DNA from: Stutzerimonas decontaminans | Lineage (GTDB): Bacteria > Pseudomonadota > Gammaproteobacteria > Pseudomonadales > Pseudomonadaceae | Direction of reading: 5' to 3' | DNA: 64,000 bases | Assembly: GCF_000661915.1 (NCBI RefSeq) | Contig: NZ_CP007509.1 | Coordinates: 1-64,000 of the forward strand | In this document: positions 12,852 to 22,472 of the stretch, piece by piece | Layout: every line of letters begins with the position of its first letter | Position numbering within the stretch: position 1 is the stretch's first letter | Program-made: the position numbers and the translations under genes | Notes under the pieces: generated by a model | Database searches by the model: none | What the model was told of the DNA's origin: nothing | Seen by the model: only the letters and a program-made list of their open reading frames with translations

Positions 12852-13795
12852 TCTGCAGCCTCCAGCTTCGCCAGCACTTCGTCACGCAATTCGGGGGTGG
12901 CCATGGGGAAGCCGAGTTTGGCGCGGGCCAGCAGGTAACTCTGGGCGATCGAGCGCGCCAGGCTGCGTACGCGCAGGATGTATTGCTGGCGAGCGGTGAC
13001 CGAAATGGCGCGGCGGGCATCAAGCAGGTTGAAGGTGTGCGAGGCCTTGACCACCATTTCGTAGGCCGGCAGCGGCAGTTCGGCGGCCATCAGGCGGTTG
13101 GCTTCGCTTTCGTAGAAGTCGAAGAGTTCGAACAGCTTCGGCACGTTGGCGTGCTCGAAGTTATAGGTCGACTGCTCCACTTCGTTCTGATGGAACACGT
13201 CGCCATAGGTCACGGTGCCGAACGGACCGTCGGCCCAGATCAGGTCATAGACCGAGTCGACGCCCTGCAGGTACATGGCCAGGCGCTCGAGACCGTAGGT
13301 GATCTCGCCGGTGACCGGATAGCACTCGACGCCACCAACCTGCTGGAAGTAGGTGAACTGGGTGACTTCCATACCGTTGAGCCAGACTTCCCAGCCCAGA
13401 CCCCAGGCGCCGAGGGTCGGCGATTCCCAGTTGTCTTCGACGAAACGTACGTCGTGCACCGAGGTGTCGACGCCGATGCGGCGTAGCGACTCCAGATACA
13501 GGTCCTGGATGTTGTCCGGGTTGGGCTTGAGCACCACCTGGAACTGGTAGTAGTGCTGCAGACGGTTGGGGTTCTCGCCGTAGCGGCCATCGGCCGGGCG
13601 ACGCGAAGGCTGAACATAGGCGGCGTTCCAGGTCTCGGGACCGATGGCGCGCAGGAAGGTGGCGGTGTGGAATGTACCGGCGCCCATTTCCATGTCATAG
13701 GGCTGCAGGACCACGCAACCCTGCTCGGCCCAGTAGCTTTGCAGGGCGAGGATCAGGTCTTGGAAGGTGCGCACGGCAGGCGTAGTCTGGCTCAA
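12848..13795 (-). CDS. glyQ: Glycyl-tRNA synthetase alpha subunit
   Basis: This is the catalytic class II subunit that forms glycyl-adenylate. The start is taken as the TTG at 13795: it gives [15 protein letters not shown], the expected pseudomonad N-terminus and the usual 315 residues, and AGGTGA lies just upstream. Longer in-frame extensions toward 13909 would run into the start of tag and lack homology. Conserved blocks include [36 protein letters not shown] and [20 protein letters not shown]. It forms the glyQ-glyS-gmhB-lptA operon. Confidence 0.97.
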   Translation of the reverse strand: MSQTTPAVRTFQDLILALQSYWAEQGCVVLQPYDMEMGAGTFHTATFLRAIGPETWNAAYVQPSRRPADGRYGENPNRLQHYYQFQVVLKPNPDNIQDLYLESLRRIGVDTSVHDVRFVEDNWESPTLGAWGLGWEVWLNGMEVTQFTYFQQVGGVECYPVTGEITYGLERLAMYLQGVDSVYDLIWADGPFGTVTYGDVFHQNEVEQSTYNFEHANVPKLFELFDFYESEANRLMAAELPLPAYEMVVKASHTFNLLDARRAISVTARQQYILRVRSLARSIAQSYLLARAKLGFPMATPELRDEVLAKLEAAE

Positions 13796-13902
13796 AATTT
13801 CACCTGTGCTGGGCTTCGACAGAAAGCCTCGAAGTATACCCCCCGCATGGTCGCGCTTGCGATGGTTTCGGCCATCGGACGAGGCCTGCGCAAGGAGACT
13901 GC

Positions 13903-14460
13903 ATGCCACGTTGCGCCTGGTGCGGCACGGATCCGCTGTACATCGACTACCACGATCGCGAATGGGGCGTCCCCGTGCGCGACCCGCAGGTCCTGTTCGA
14001 ATTCCTCTTGCTCGAGGCCTTCCAGGCCGGGCTTTCCTGGATCACCGTGTTGCGCAAGCGCGAGCGCTACCGGCAGGTGCTGTTCAGTTTCGACGCCGAG
14101 CGCCTGGCGCGCATGAGCGATGCCGAGATCGACGAGCGCATGCAGGACCCTGGCATCATCCGCAACCGGCGCAAGCTCGAGGCCGCGCGCAGCAATGCTC
14201 ATGCCTGGCTGAAGCTGGAAGATCCGGTGGATTTCATCTGGTCCTTTGTCGGCGGCGACCCGAAGATCAACCGCTTCGAGCGCATCGATCAGGTCCCTGC
14301 CGTCTCGCCCGAGGCGGAGGCCATGAGCAAGGGCCTGAAGAAAGCCGGCTTCAGCTTTGTCGGGCCGACCATCTGTTACGCCTACATGCAGGCCTGCGGC
14401 CTGGTCATGGATCACCTCACCGACTGCGAGCGGTATGCCGTGCTGGCTGGCACCGAATGA
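13903..14460 (+). CDS. tag: DNA-3-methyladenine glycosylase I
   Basis: This constitutive base-excision enzyme removes 3-methyladenine from alkylated DNA. The 185-residue product has the zinc-binding C4 and H17 at the N-terminus ([21 protein letters not shown]) and the C-terminal MDHLTDC that supplies the remaining His and Cys ligands. The core [17 protein letters not shown] is the family hallmark. It is divergent from glyQ with a 107-bp gap. The length equals that of other Tag proteins. Confidence 0.96.
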   Translation: MPRCAWCGTDPLYIDYHDREWGVPVRDPQVLFEFLLLEAFQAGLSWITVLRKRERYRQVLFSFDAERLARMSDAEIDERMQDPGIIRNRRKLEAARSNAHAWLKLEDPVDFIWSFVGGDPKINRFERIDQVPAVSPEAEAMSKGLKKAGFSFVGPTICYAYMQACGLVMDHLTDCERYAVLAGTE

Positions 14461-14568
14461 TCCACCGCAGGGCTGCGTTGCCAAGATGCAGGGCATTGCG
14501 ACGGCTGCGCCTGAAAGCTGATCACGGTTGCAGGTAGACTAGGCAACCTGAAAATTTCGGAGTGCGGT

Positions 14569-15456
14569 GTGGAAAAGCTCAAAGGTGCCATCGTCGTCGG
14601 CTCCCTGCGACTCTTCGCTCGACTGCCCTGGCGCATGGTCCAGGGGCTGGGCGCGATGATTGGCTGGCTGATGTGGAAGCTGCCGAACCGCTCGCGCGAA
14701 GTGGCACGGATCAATCTGCAGAAGTGCTTCCCCGAGCTGAGCCCGGCGGAACTCGATGCCCTGCTCGGGCGTACCCTGCGTGAAACCGGTATGACCTTCA
14801 CCGAAAGCGCCTGTGCCTGGATCTGGCCGGCGGAGAAGACCTTGAGACTGGTCCGCGAGGTGGAAGGCCTCGACGTGCTGCAGGCGGCGCTGGCCTCGGG
14901 CAAGGGCGTGGTCGGCATCACCAGCCACCTGGGCAACTGGGAAGTGCTCAATCACTTCTACTGCGCGCAATGCAAACCGATCATCTTCTACCGGCCACCG
15001 AAGCTGAAGGCGGTGGACGAGTTGCTGCAACAGCAGCGCGTGCAGCTGGGCAATCGCGTCGCGCCGTCGACTCGTGAAGGGATTCTCAGCGTCATCAAGG
15101 AAGTTCGTCGCGGCGGTGCTGTGGGCATCCCGGCCGACCCTGAGCCCAGTGAAGGCAGCGGCATATTCGTGCCATTTCTCGCCACCCAGGCGCTAACCAG
15201 CAAGTTCGTGCCCGGCATGCTGGCCGGTGGCAAGGCGGTTGGCGTGTTTCTTCACGCGTTGCGCCTGGAGGATGGCTCAGGCTACAAAGTGGTACTCGAG
15301 GCCGCGCCCCAAGGCATGTACAGCGAGGATGCCGAAACCGGTGTGGCGGCCATGAGCGCGATGATCGAGAAGTATGTCCGCGCCTATCCCAGCCAATACA
15401 TGTGGACCATGAAGCGCTTCAAGAAACGCCCCGCCGGCGAGAAGCGCTGGTACTGA
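14569..15456 (+). CDS. Lipid A late acyltransferase, HtrB/LpxL family
   Basis: This 295-residue inner-membrane enzyme of the LpxL/LpxM superfamily transfers an acyl chain to lipid A precursors. It has an N-terminal membrane-associated stretch and the catalytic HX4E motif in TSHLGNWEVL. The region that reads DQD in E. coli LpxL is ADPEPSEGSGIFVPF here, a variant I believe is shared by the pseudomonad PA0011 (HtrB1) group, which adds a hydroxylated laurate. That substrate is an inference from position and family. The GTG start follows CGGAG. Confidence 0.88.
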   Translation: MEKLKGAIVVGSLRLFARLPWRMVQGLGAMIGWLMWKLPNRSREVARINLQKCFPELSPAELDALLGRTLRETGMTFTESACAWIWPAEKTLRLVREVEGLDVLQAALASGKGVVGITSHLGNWEVLNHFYCAQCKPIIFYRPPKLKAVDELLQQQRVQLGNRVAPSTREGILSVIKEVRRGGAVGIPADPEPSEGSGIFVPFLATQALTSKFVPGMLAGGKAVGVFLHALRLEDGSGYKVVLEAAPQGMYSEDAETGVAAMSAMIEKYVRAYPSQYMWTMKRFKKRPAGEKRWY

Positions 15457-15490
15457 CCAAACTCGAACAAGAACGACAAGGACGAACTCA

Positions 15491-15757
15491 ATGCGCAACC
15501 AGCGTCAGCATCCGCGTACCAACATGAAGTGTCGCATCCGCATCGCGCATCCGGCCTTCGGTGAGGTCTTCGCCCATACCCGGGATCTGTCCGATGGCGG
15601 TGTCTATGTGCGGCATCCGGAACTGGTGGTTTTACACCCCGGGGACGAAGTGACTGGTCAGGTCCAGGATCTGCCCATTCCGGCGCCGGAACTGCGAATG
15701 GTGGTCATGCGGGTCGATGCCGAAGGGGTCGGCCTGCAGTTCCTGCGCGAGGACTGA
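15491..15757 (+). CDS. PilZ domain protein
   Basis: The 88-residue protein is essentially one PilZ domain, a cyclic di-GMP receptor. Both binding motifs are intact: RxxxR as R5-Q-H-P-R9 and DxSxxG as DLSDGG (32-37). It follows the htrB-like gene by 34 bp on the same strand, with AAGGAC upstream of the ATG. The target is not apparent. It could read the signal made by cyclases such as the globin-coupled one at 8-9.5 kb, but nothing in the sequence links them. Confidence 0.9.
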   Translation: MRNQRQHPRTNMKCRIRIAHPAFGEVFAHTRDLSDGGVYVRHPELVVLHPGDEVTGQVQDLPIPAPELRMVVMRVDAEGVGLQFLRED

Positions 15758-15785
15758 TCCTTTCGGCGCGCGGCGGCCTGGTGGT

Positions 15786-16103
15786 TCAGTCGGGCGTCAG
15801 CCGGTCGAGCCGGCGCAGGAACACGCTCATTTCCTTTTCCGCCTGCTTGTCACCCTGAGCGCTAGCTGCCGCGATGCCGCGCTCCCAGGCCTGATGGGCG
15901 CCTTGCTTGTCGCCATCGGCCTGCAACGCCTTGCCCAGCAGCTTCCACGCGGCGGAGTATTTCGGGTCGAGCTCGACGCAGCGGCGCAGATGCTGCGCTG
16001 CTCGACCAGGCTGGCCTGCATCCATGTAGCCCTTGCCGAGGCCGAAGCGCAGCATCGGATTGTCCATGCCTTGGGAGAGCATCTTTTCCAGCGATTCGAG
16101 CAT
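15786..16103 (-). CDS. Small tetratricopeptide-repeat protein
   Basis: The 105-residue protein begins MLESLEKMLSQGMDNPMLRF and contains about two TPR units (RFGLGKGYMDAGQPGRAAQHL; AWKLLGKALQADGDKQGAHQAW). TPRs are helical protein-protein interaction modules. The ATG at 16103 follows AAGGTC with good spacing; a longer in-frame version is rejected because its extra N-terminus is Arg/Ser-rich and unlike a real protein. The partner is unknown. It ends 29 bp from the PilZ gene, convergent. Confidence 0.85.
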   Translation of the reverse strand: MLESLEKMLSQGMDNPMLRFGLGKGYMDAGQPGRAAQHLRRCVELDPKYSAAWKLLGKALQADGDKQGAHQAWERGIAAASAQGDKQAEKEMSVFLRRLDRLTPD

Positions 16104-16245
16104 GTTCGGACCTTTTGCTGCGCGGTACCCAGGGAGTGTCTTCACTTTAGTGCAAAGTACTTGCCGGGCAAGGCTACCAGCATACGCCAATGGTCTTAGC
16201 TGGTGCCCTCGCATCCGGCGTGCTGCGCATGAAAGATCGGTGCAA

Positions 16246-17079
16246 TCAGTGGGCTTCGTTGACCGCGCTGAGAAACGCCTGGGTGCGTTCTTCCTGCGGA
16301 TTGTTGAACAGCTTGTCCGGACTGCCCTGCTCGTGAATCCGGCCCTGGTGAAAGAAGCACACCCGATCGGCGAACTCGCGGGCAAACCCCATCTGGTGGG
16401 TGACCATCAGCATCGTCAGGTTGTGCGCCTCGCCGAGACGACGGATAACGTTTAGCACTTCGCCGCAAAGCTCCGGGTCCAGCGCCGAGGTCACTTCGTC
16501 GAACAGCATCACCTTGGGCCGCATCGCCAGTGCGCGGGCAATCGCCACGCGTTGCTGCTGGCCCCCGGAGAGCTGGACCGGGAAGTGTTCGAGCTTATCC
16601 TCCAAACCGACCATGGCGAGCAGCTCTTCGGCGCGTTCGCGGGCTTCGGCCTTGTTTAGGCCAAGCACCTGTACTGGCGCTTCCATGACGTTCTGCAGGG
16701 CATTCATGTGCGGGAACAGGTTGAAGCTCTGGAACACCATGCCGACCTTGCCGCGCACCCGTCGCAGGTGACGGGCATTGGCCGGAACCAACTGGCCGCG
16801 GGCGTCGGGCATGTGGGTCAGCGGCTCGCCGTCGACCTCGATCACGCCCTCGTCGATGCCCTCCAGGGTCATCAGCACCCGCAGCAGCGTCGATTTGCCC
16901 GAGCCGCTGGGTCCGATGATGGCGACCTTCTCACCCTCGTGCACATCGAGGTCCAACCCTTCGAGTACGGTCAGCTCGCCGTAGCGCTTGGTCACACCAG
17001 CAAAACGCACCATCGGCTGTGCTGGCGCCGATTCGGCCGTCGGGTTGAGGGTTGCTGCTGAGTGCATCGAGGTATTCAT
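16246..17079 (-). CDS. ehuA: ABC transporter ATPase, ectoine/hydroxyectoine (EhuA-like)
   Basis: This 277-residue ATPase of the polar amino acid ABC family powers import through EhuC and EhuD. Walker A is GPSGSGKS (56-63), the signature LSGGQQQRVAIARAL, and Walker B VMLFDEVTSALD. The ATG at 17079 overlaps the upstream permease stop (ATGA) and follows GGAG. It is last in the order B-C-D-A. Compounds other than ectoines, such as other zwitterionic amino acids, remain possible, since specificity lies in the binding protein. Confidence 0.82.
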   Translation of the reverse strand: MNTSMHSAATLNPTAESAPAQPMVRFAGVTKRYGELTVLEGLDLDVHEGEKVAIIGPSGSGKSTLLRVLMTLEGIDEGVIEVDGEPLTHMPDARGQLVPANARHLRRVRGKVGMVFQSFNLFPHMNALQNVMEAPVQVLGLNKAEARERAEELLAMVGLEDKLEHFPVQLSGGQQQRVAIARALAMRPKVMLFDEVTSALDPELCGEVLNVIRRLGEAHNLTMLMVTHQMGFAREFADRVCFFHQGRIHEQGSPDKLFNNPQEERTQAFLSAVNEAH

Positions 17080-17735
17080 CGGGCCAGCTCCATGCGGTTC
17101 TCCAGACGACGCACGCACCAGGCGAGGCCGAGGCTGAGAATGAGGAAGAAGATGCCGACCATGGTGATCGGCTCCAGGTAGCGGAAACTCTCGGAGCCAA
17201 TGTTCTTGGCTCGCTGCATGATTTCCACCACGGTGATCGCCGAAAGAACGGGCGTGTCCTTGAGGATCGAGATCAGGTAGTTGCCCAGCGCCGGCAGTAC
17301 CGGGCGCAAGGCCTGCGGCAGGATCACGTCACGGTAGGCGGTCCAGGGCTTCATGTTCAGCGCCGTGACGGCTTCCCACTGCGAACGGGGCACCGCGTCC
17401 AGGCCGGCGCGGTAGACCTCTGCGGTGTAGCAGGCGTAGTGCAGGGCGATACCGATGATGCCCGCCTGCATGGCGCTGAGATTGAGGCCGTAGTTGGGGA
17501 ACACGTAGAACAGGAAGTACACCTGGATCAGCAGCGGTGTACTGCGGATGAACTCGATCAGCCCGGTGATCGGCCAGGACAGCCAGCGCAGGCGGCTGCG
17601 CCGGCCGATGGCGAGGAACAGGCCGAGCACCACGGCGATGGCGAAGCCGGCCAGGGCGATGCCGATGGTCGTCAGCGAGGCATCCAGCAGGCGCGGCAGG
17701 ATCTCGCGGGCGAATGCCCAATCGAAGAAATTCAT
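17076..17735 (-). CDS. ehuD: ABC transporter permease, EhuD-like
   Basis: The 219-residue integral membrane protein is of the HisM/GlnP family, with about five transmembrane helices. The cytoplasmic EAA-type loop that docks the ATPase reads EAVTALNMKPWTAYRDVILPQALR. It overlaps both neighbours by four bases, indicating tight coupling with the other permease and the ATPase. The N-terminal half SLTTIGIALAGFAIAVVLGL matches this permease family. Confidence 0.82.
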   Translation of the reverse strand: MNFFDWAFAREILPRLLDASLTTIGIALAGFAIAVVLGLFLAIGRRSRLRWLSWPITGLIEFIRSTPLLIQVYFLFYVFPNYGLNLSAMQAGIIGIALHYACYTAEVYRAGLDAVPRSQWEAVTALNMKPWTAYRDVILPQALRPVLPALGNYLISILKDTPVLSAITVVEIMQRAKNIGSESFRYLEPITMVGIFFLILSLGLAWCVRRLENRMELAR

Positions 17736-18391
17736 GACAGGCCTCCGCGCATCCGCCCGCGGGCCAGCCGGCGTTCCAGCTGGCGCATGCCGAAGTTGAT
17801 CGCCTGGGCCAGGACGAAATAGATCACCAGTGCGAGGCCGAAGATCTCCATGGTCATCAGCGTCGCCTGATCCAGCTGACGGGCGCGAAAGGCCAGATCC
17901 GACAGGGTAATCAGCGAAACCAGCGAGGTATTCTTCAGCAACTCGATCAGCAGGTTGGTGCCCGGCGGAATCGCCGCCAGCAGCGCCTGGGGCAGGATGA
18001 TTCGGCGCATGCGTGTCAGTGGCGTCATGTTCAGTGCCTGGCAGGCCTCATGCTGGCCCTGATGCACCGAGCGGATCGCACCGCGCAGGACCTCGGCCCC
18101 GTAGGCGCCGATATTCAGGCCCAGGCCGACCACGGCGACGGCGAAGGCGCTCATCTCGACATTGAACGGCGGCATCGGCAGCACGAAATACAGCCAGAAC
18201 AGCTGCACCAGCAGCGACGAGCCGCGGAAGACCTCGATATAGGTGATGGCCAGCCAGCGCAACGGCGCCACTGGCGAGAGCCGTGCCAGTGCGGCGATCA
18301 GCGCGCAGGCGATCGCCAGCAGGGAGCCGAAGAAGGTCACCTTCACGGTGATCCAGGCACCCTGCAGCAGCAGAGGAAGCAGTTCGATCAT
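17732..18391 (-). CDS. ehuC: ABC transporter permease, EhuC-like
   Basis: This is the second HisM/GlnP-family permease of the importer, 219 residues from the ATG at 18391 (MIELLPLLLQGAWITVKVTF). The EAA loop is EACQALNMTPLTRMRRIILPQAL. A longer in-frame start at 18436 would add 15 hydrophilic residues without better support; the Shine-Dalgarno is weak for both. It precedes ehuD with a four-base overlap and lies 121 bp after ehuB. Confidence 0.8.
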   Translation of the reverse strand: MIELLPLLLQGAWITVKVTFFGSLLAIACALIAALARLSPVAPLRWLAITYIEVFRGSSLLVQLFWLYFVLPMPPFNVEMSAFAVAVVGLGLNIGAYGAEVLRGAIRSVHQGQHEACQALNMTPLTRMRRIILPQALLAAIPPGTNLLIELLKNTSLVSLITLSDLAFRARQLDQATLMTMEIFGLALVIYFVLAQAINFGMRQLERRLARGRMRGGLS

Positions 18392-18512
18392 GATGGCGCT
18401 ATCCGGTTTTCCGGAGCGCTGAGCGAGGCTGCGCAAACAGCGGCGCAGCCTTGGTCAGCGTTCACAGGCGGGGCGGTGGGTCGGCGGCGCCAACCAGCCG
18501 CCCCGACGGGCT

Positions 18513-19370
18513 TCAGGCGCCGCAGAGTTCGGCGGCAGTCTTGTCGGTGACGTTGGAGCGATCGAAGCCGAACGGCTCGATGGTCTTCAGATGCTCCTCG
18601 CTGCCCAGCCACTGCTTCAGTTCGGCATTGACCGCGTCACGCAGCGCCTTGTCCTGCGGACGGAACGCCAGCGCGCCATAACCGGCACGGGACGGGTCGT
18701 CCTTGAAGTCGGCGATGGCTTCGACATCGTCGCCGGCCTTGTCCGCCAGCCCTTTCATGGTCAGCTGGGTGCCGATGGCGGCGTCGGCGCGGCCACTGCG
18801 CACGGCCTGCAGCTGCGAGGTGGTATCCGGGACCTGCAGAATCTGCGAATCCTTGATGCCGGCCTTGCGCGCGTAGCCGAGGTTCACCGTGCCGGACATG
18901 ATGGCGATCTTCACCGCGGGGTTGTTGGCGATGTCTTCGTAGCTGCGCAGGTTCTTCGGGTTGCCCTCGGCCACCAGCAGAGTGTCGAGCAGGCGGTAGT
19001 GCGGATCGGTGAACAACACCTGCTTGCAGCGCTCAGGGGTGATGTACATGCCGGCGGCGATGAGATCGAAGCGCCCGGCGCGCAAGCCTGGGATCAGCGA
19101 GCCCCATTCGGTGAGCACCGGTTTGATGGTGTCGATCTCCATGCGCTCGAACACCTTGCGCACGATTTCTGGCGATTCGCCGGTGACGCTGCCGTCGAGA
19201 GCGGTGTAGGCGAAGGGGGTTTCGTTGGCGTAGCCGATGCGGACGCTGCTGCTGTCCTTGATCTTTTCCAGGGTATCGGCCTGGGTCAGGCTGGCGAAAC
19301 CGATGCTGGCCAGGGCGGCGCAGGCGATCAGGAGCCGGCGGGAGCTTGTCGTGATGGTGCTGTTCCTCAT
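18513..19370 (-). CDS. ehuB: Periplasmic binding protein, ectoine/hydroxyectoine (EhuB-like)
   Basis: This is the solute-binding subunit (SBP_bac_3 fold), 285 residues with a signal peptide likely cleaved after SLTQA near residue 31. Segments YANETPFAYT, WGSLIPGLRAGRFDLIAAGMY, ITPERCKQVLF and the C-terminal IEPFGF...ELCGA correspond block by block to what I remember of Sinorhizobium EhuB. Ectoines are compatible solutes taken up for osmoprotection or as nutrients. No ectoine synthesis or degradation genes lie in the window. The ligand assignment is by remembered similarity only. Confidence 0.8.
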   Translation of the reverse strand: MRNSTITTSSRRLLIACAALASIGFASLTQADTLEKIKDSSSVRIGYANETPFAYTALDGSVTGESPEIVRKVFERMEIDTIKPVLTEWGSLIPGLRAGRFDLIAAGMYITPERCKQVLFTDPHYRLLDTLLVAEGNPKNLRSYEDIANNPAVKIAIMSGTVNLGYARKAGIKDSQILQVPDTTSQLQAVRSGRADAAIGTQLTMKGLADKAGDDVEAIADFKDDPSRAGYGALAFRPQDKALRDAVNAELKQWLGSEEHLKTIEPFGFDRSNVTDKTAAELCGA

Positions 19371-19704
19371 GGAGTTTCTCCTGTTCCTTGTAGAGACCCG
19401 AGGAATCGGATCGTTATTTGTCTAGGAGGGGCATTGCTCATGCTCAGGTTAAGAGCGCATTCGGCGCGATATGGTGCCGTTAAACCGAAAGACGATAGCC
19501 GTTTTCAATCGAAGGCGTCGGCGTGCGGCAAGCCAGGAGGTTACAAAAGATGGCCATAAATTGGAAATCAGAAGGCATCTGGCTCGAATGGATGCGATTG
19601 GAAGGAATGCTGAAAAGCGTAAGTAAATGAAAAACAGGATTTGCTGATTGATAAAACAAAACGACCCGCCAATTGGCGGGTCGCTTGTCTGGCGACGCGG
19701 CGGT
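19371..19704. other. Intergenic region between trkA end and ehuB start
   Basis: This 334-bp gap must hold the ehuB promoter on the minus strand (roughly 19380-19500, AT-rich for this genome). The trkA terminator is at its left end. I see no further gene and no convincing operator. Confidence 0.5.
19651..19685 (-). terminator. Rho-independent terminator after trkA
   Basis: A perfect 9-bp stem CGACCCGCC/GGCGGGTCG (19664-19672 with 19677-19685) closes on AATT. On the minus strand it is followed by TTTTGTTTTATC, a T-rich tract. It lies 20 bp beyond the trkA stop. Confidence 0.85.
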
Positions 19705-21078
19705 CTAGAAGAAGGTCAGGCCAGCCTGGAACAGCCGTTCCACGTCGCGAATGTGCTTCTTGTCCACGAGGAACAGAATGACGTGGTCGCCGGATTCGAT
19801 GCGCGTGTCATCGTGAGCGATCAGCACCTGATCGTCGCGGATCACCGCGCCGATGGTGGTGCCCGGCGGCAGGGCGATCTGTTCGATGGCACGGCCAACG
19901 ACCTTGCTCGAGCGCGGATCACCATGGGCTATCACCTCAATGGCTTCTGCTGCACCGCGGCGCAGCGAGTGCGCACTGACGATGTCGCCGCGGCGCACAT
20001 GGGTCAGCAGCGTACCGATGGTAGCCAGCTGCGGGCTGATGGCGATGTCGATCTCGCCACCCTGGACCAGGTCGACATAGGCCGGGTTGTTGATGATGCA
20101 CATCACCTTGCGCGCGCCGAGGCGTTTGGCCAGCAGCGAGGACATGATGTTGGCCTCGTCGTCGTTGGTCAGCGCGAGGAAGACGTCCGCTTCGTTGATG
20201 TTCTCCTCGACCAGCAGATCGCGGTCCGAAGCGCTGCCCTGCAGGATGATGGTGCTGTCCAGTGTGTCGGAGAGGTAGCGACAGCGTGCCGGGTTCATCT
20301 CGATGATCTTGACCTGGTAGCGGCTCTCGATGGCTTCGGCCAGCCGTTCGCCGATATGCCCTCCACCGGCGATGACGATGCGCTTGTAGTTCTCGTCGAG
20401 CCGGCGCATTTCGCTCATCACCGCGCGAATATGGCCGCGGGCGGCGATGAAGAACACCTCGTCATCGGCCTCGATCACCGTGTCGCCCTGGGGCAGGATC
20501 GCGTGGTTGCGGCGGAAGATGGCTGCCACGCGGGTATCGACATTGGGCATGTGGCGGCGCAGTTGGCGTAGCTCCTGGCCGACCAGCGGGCCGCCGTAGT
20601 AGGCACGCACCGCGACCAGCTGCGCCTTGCCGCCGGCGAAGTCGATCACCTGCAGCGAGCCGGGATGTTCGATCAGGCGCTTGATGTAGTTGGTGACCAC
20701 CTGCTCGGGACTGATCAGCACGTCCACCGGAATGGCTTCGTTGTTGAACAGGCCCGATCGCACCAGATAAGCCGCCTCGCGCACTCGGGCGATCTTGGTC
20801 GGCGTGTGGAACAGCGTGTAGGCAACCTGGCAGGCGACCATGTTGGTTTCGTCGCTGTTGGTCACCGCCACGAGCATGTCGGCGTCGTCGGCTCCGGCCT
20901 GGCGCAGCACCGTGGGAAACGAGCCGCGGCCCTGAATGGTGCGGATGTCCAGGCGATCGCCAAGATCGCGAAGGCGGTCACCGTCAGTGTCTACCACGGT
21001 GATGTCGTTGGCTTCGCTGGCGAGGTGTTCGGCGAGAGTGCCACCGACCTGCCCGGCACCGAGAATGATGATCTTCAC
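19705..21078 (-). CDS. trkA: Trk potassium uptake regulator TrkA
   Basis: TrkA is the cytoplasmic NAD/NADH-binding subunit that gates the TrkH/TrkG potassium channel. The 457 residues contain two RCK modules: the first begins [19 protein letters not shown], the second [17 protein letters not shown] near residue 233, each followed by a TrkA-C domain. Full length. It is the last gene of the def-fmt-rsmB-trkA series. The channel subunit is not in this window. Confidence 0.96.
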   Translation of the reverse strand: MKIIILGAGQVGGTLAEHLASEANDITVVDTDGDRLRDLGDRLDIRTIQGRGSFPTVLRQAGADDADMLVAVTNSDETNMVACQVAYTLFHTPTKIARVREAAYLVRSGLFNNEAIPVDVLISPEQVVTNYIKRLIEHPGSLQVIDFAGGKAQLVAVRAYYGGPLVGQELRQLRRHMPNVDTRVAAIFRRNHAILPQGDTVIEADDEVFFIAARGHIRAVMSEMRRLDENYKRIVIAGGGHIGERLAEAIESRYQVKIIEMNPARCRYLSDTLDSTIILQGSASDRDLLVEENINEADVFLALTNDDEANIMSSLLAKRLGARKVMCIINNPAYVDLVQGGEIDIAISPQLATIGTLLTHVRRGDIVSAHSLRRGAAEAIEVIAHGDPRSSKVVGRAIEQIALPPGTTIGAVIRDDQVLIAHDDTRIESGDHVILFLVDKKHIRDVERLFQAGLTFF

Positions 21079-21129
21079 GCGATCACTCCTGAGAGGCGGG
21101 TGAAAGCCGCCGCTTCCATGTTGAGGTCG

Positions 21130-21147
21130 AGCCGGGCTTGCCCGGCT
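21130..21147. other. Stem-loop in the rsmB-trkA gap
   Basis: AGCCGGGC (21130-21137) and GCCCGGCT (21140-21147) form a perfect 8-bp stem with a two-base loop. No T-tract follows on either strand, so it is not a clear terminator. It could attenuate or stabilise the rsmB-trkA transcript. Confidence 0.35.
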
Positions 21148-21152
21148 TCGGC

Positions 21153-22472
21153 TTACTTATGACCACGTGGTTGCGCCGCGATCTTGATCAGCTTGGCATA
21201 GTAGAAGCCGTCGTGGCCGTTCTCCTGCGGCAGCAACTGGCGTCCGTGCGGCTGCGGAAGGCCGAAGCTGCCCGGCAGATCCAGCTCGCGCGCGCCCGGC
21301 GTGCGTTCGAGGAAGGCGCCGATCACCTCGCGATTTTCGGTCGGCAGCACCGAACAGGTGGCATAGAGCAGTACGCCGCCGACTTCCAGGGTCGGCCACA
21401 GCGCATCGAGCATCTCGCCCTGCAGTGCAGCAAGGGGGGCAATGTCATCGGCCTGGCGGGTCAGCTTGATGTCCGGATGGCGGCGGATCACGCCGGTGGC
21501 CGAACAGGGTGCGTCGAGCAGGATGCGTTGGAACGGCTTGCCATCCCACCAGCGTTCGGTGGCGCGGGCATCGTCGGCGACCAGTTCGGCCTGTAAATGC
21601 AGACGATCGAGGTTTTCACGAACTCGCACCAGACGCTTGGGTTCCAGATCCAGCGCAACCAGTCCGGCCAATTGCGGCTCGCGTTCGAGCAGGTGGCAGG
21701 TCTTGCCGCCCGGTGCGCAACAGGCGTCCAGCACACGCTGTCCCGGCGCCAGGTCGAGCAGCGAGGCGGCCAGCTGTGCGGCCTCGTCCTGCACGCTGAC
21801 CCGCCCTTCGGCAAAGCCCGGCAGCTGATGCACGTCGCACGGCGCAACCAGGCGGATGCCGTCCTCGCTGAATTCGCAGGGATGAGCTTCGATACCGGCG
21901 CTTTGCAGCTCGGCCAGGTATCCGTCGCGGCTGACCTGACGGCGGTTGACCCGCAACATCATCGGCGGATGGGCATTATTAGCCGCACAGATGGCTTCCC
22001 AATGCTCCGGCCAGTGCGCCTTGAGCGCCTTCTGCAGCCAGCGCGGATGGGCGACGCGGATCACCGGGTCATGTTCGAGTTCAGCCAGCAGCGCTTCGCC
22101 TTCGCGCTGGGCACGGCGCAGCACGGCATTGAGCAGGCCCTTGGCCCAGGGCTTCTTCAGCTTGTCGACGCAACCGACGGTTTCGCCGATGGCGGCATGG
22201 GCCGGGATGCGGGTATGGAACAGCTGATACAGACCGACCAGCAGAAGGGCTTCGACATCGCGATCGGCAGCCTTGAACGGCTTCTGCAGCAGCTTGTCGG
22301 CCAAACCTGCCAGGCGCGGATGCCAGCGCGCGGTGCCAAAGGCCAGGTCCTGGGTCAGGCCGCGGTCGCGGGCGTCCACTTTGCCCAGCACTTCTGGCAG
22401 GCTGCTGCCCAACGAGGCTTTGCCGGAGAGCACGACGCTCAGCGCACGGGCCGCGGCCAGGCGCGGGTTCAT
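21153..22472 (-). CDS. rsmB: 16S rRNA (cytosine-967-C5)-methyltransferase
   Basis: RsmB methylates C967 of 16S rRNA using S-adenosylmethionine. The 439-residue product has an N-terminal NusB-like domain (about 1-140) and a C-terminal Rossmann methyltransferase with SAM motif [16 protein letters not shown] and the two catalytic cysteine motifs DAPCSATG and YATCSVL. Its start overlaps the fmt stop by four bases, so fmt and rsmB are translationally coupled, the standard bacterial arrangement. Confidence 0.96.
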   Translation of the reverse strand: MNPRLAAARALSVVLSGKASLGSSLPEVLGKVDARDRGLTQDLAFGTARWHPRLAGLADKLLQKPFKAADRDVEALLLVGLYQLFHTRIPAHAAIGETVGCVDKLKKPWAKGLLNAVLRRAQREGEALLAELEHDPVIRVAHPRWLQKALKAHWPEHWEAICAANNAHPPMMLRVNRRQVSRDGYLAELQSAGIEAHPCEFSEDGIRLVAPCDVHQLPGFAEGRVSVQDEAAQLAASLLDLAPGQRVLDACCAPGGKTCHLLEREPQLAGLVALDLEPKRLVRVRENLDRLHLQAELVADDARATERWWDGKPFQRILLDAPCSATGVIRRHPDIKLTRQADDIAPLAALQGEMLDALWPTLEVGGVLLYATCSVLPTENREVIGAFLERTPGARELDLPGSFGLPQPHGRQLLPQENGHDGFYYAKLIKIAAQPRGHK

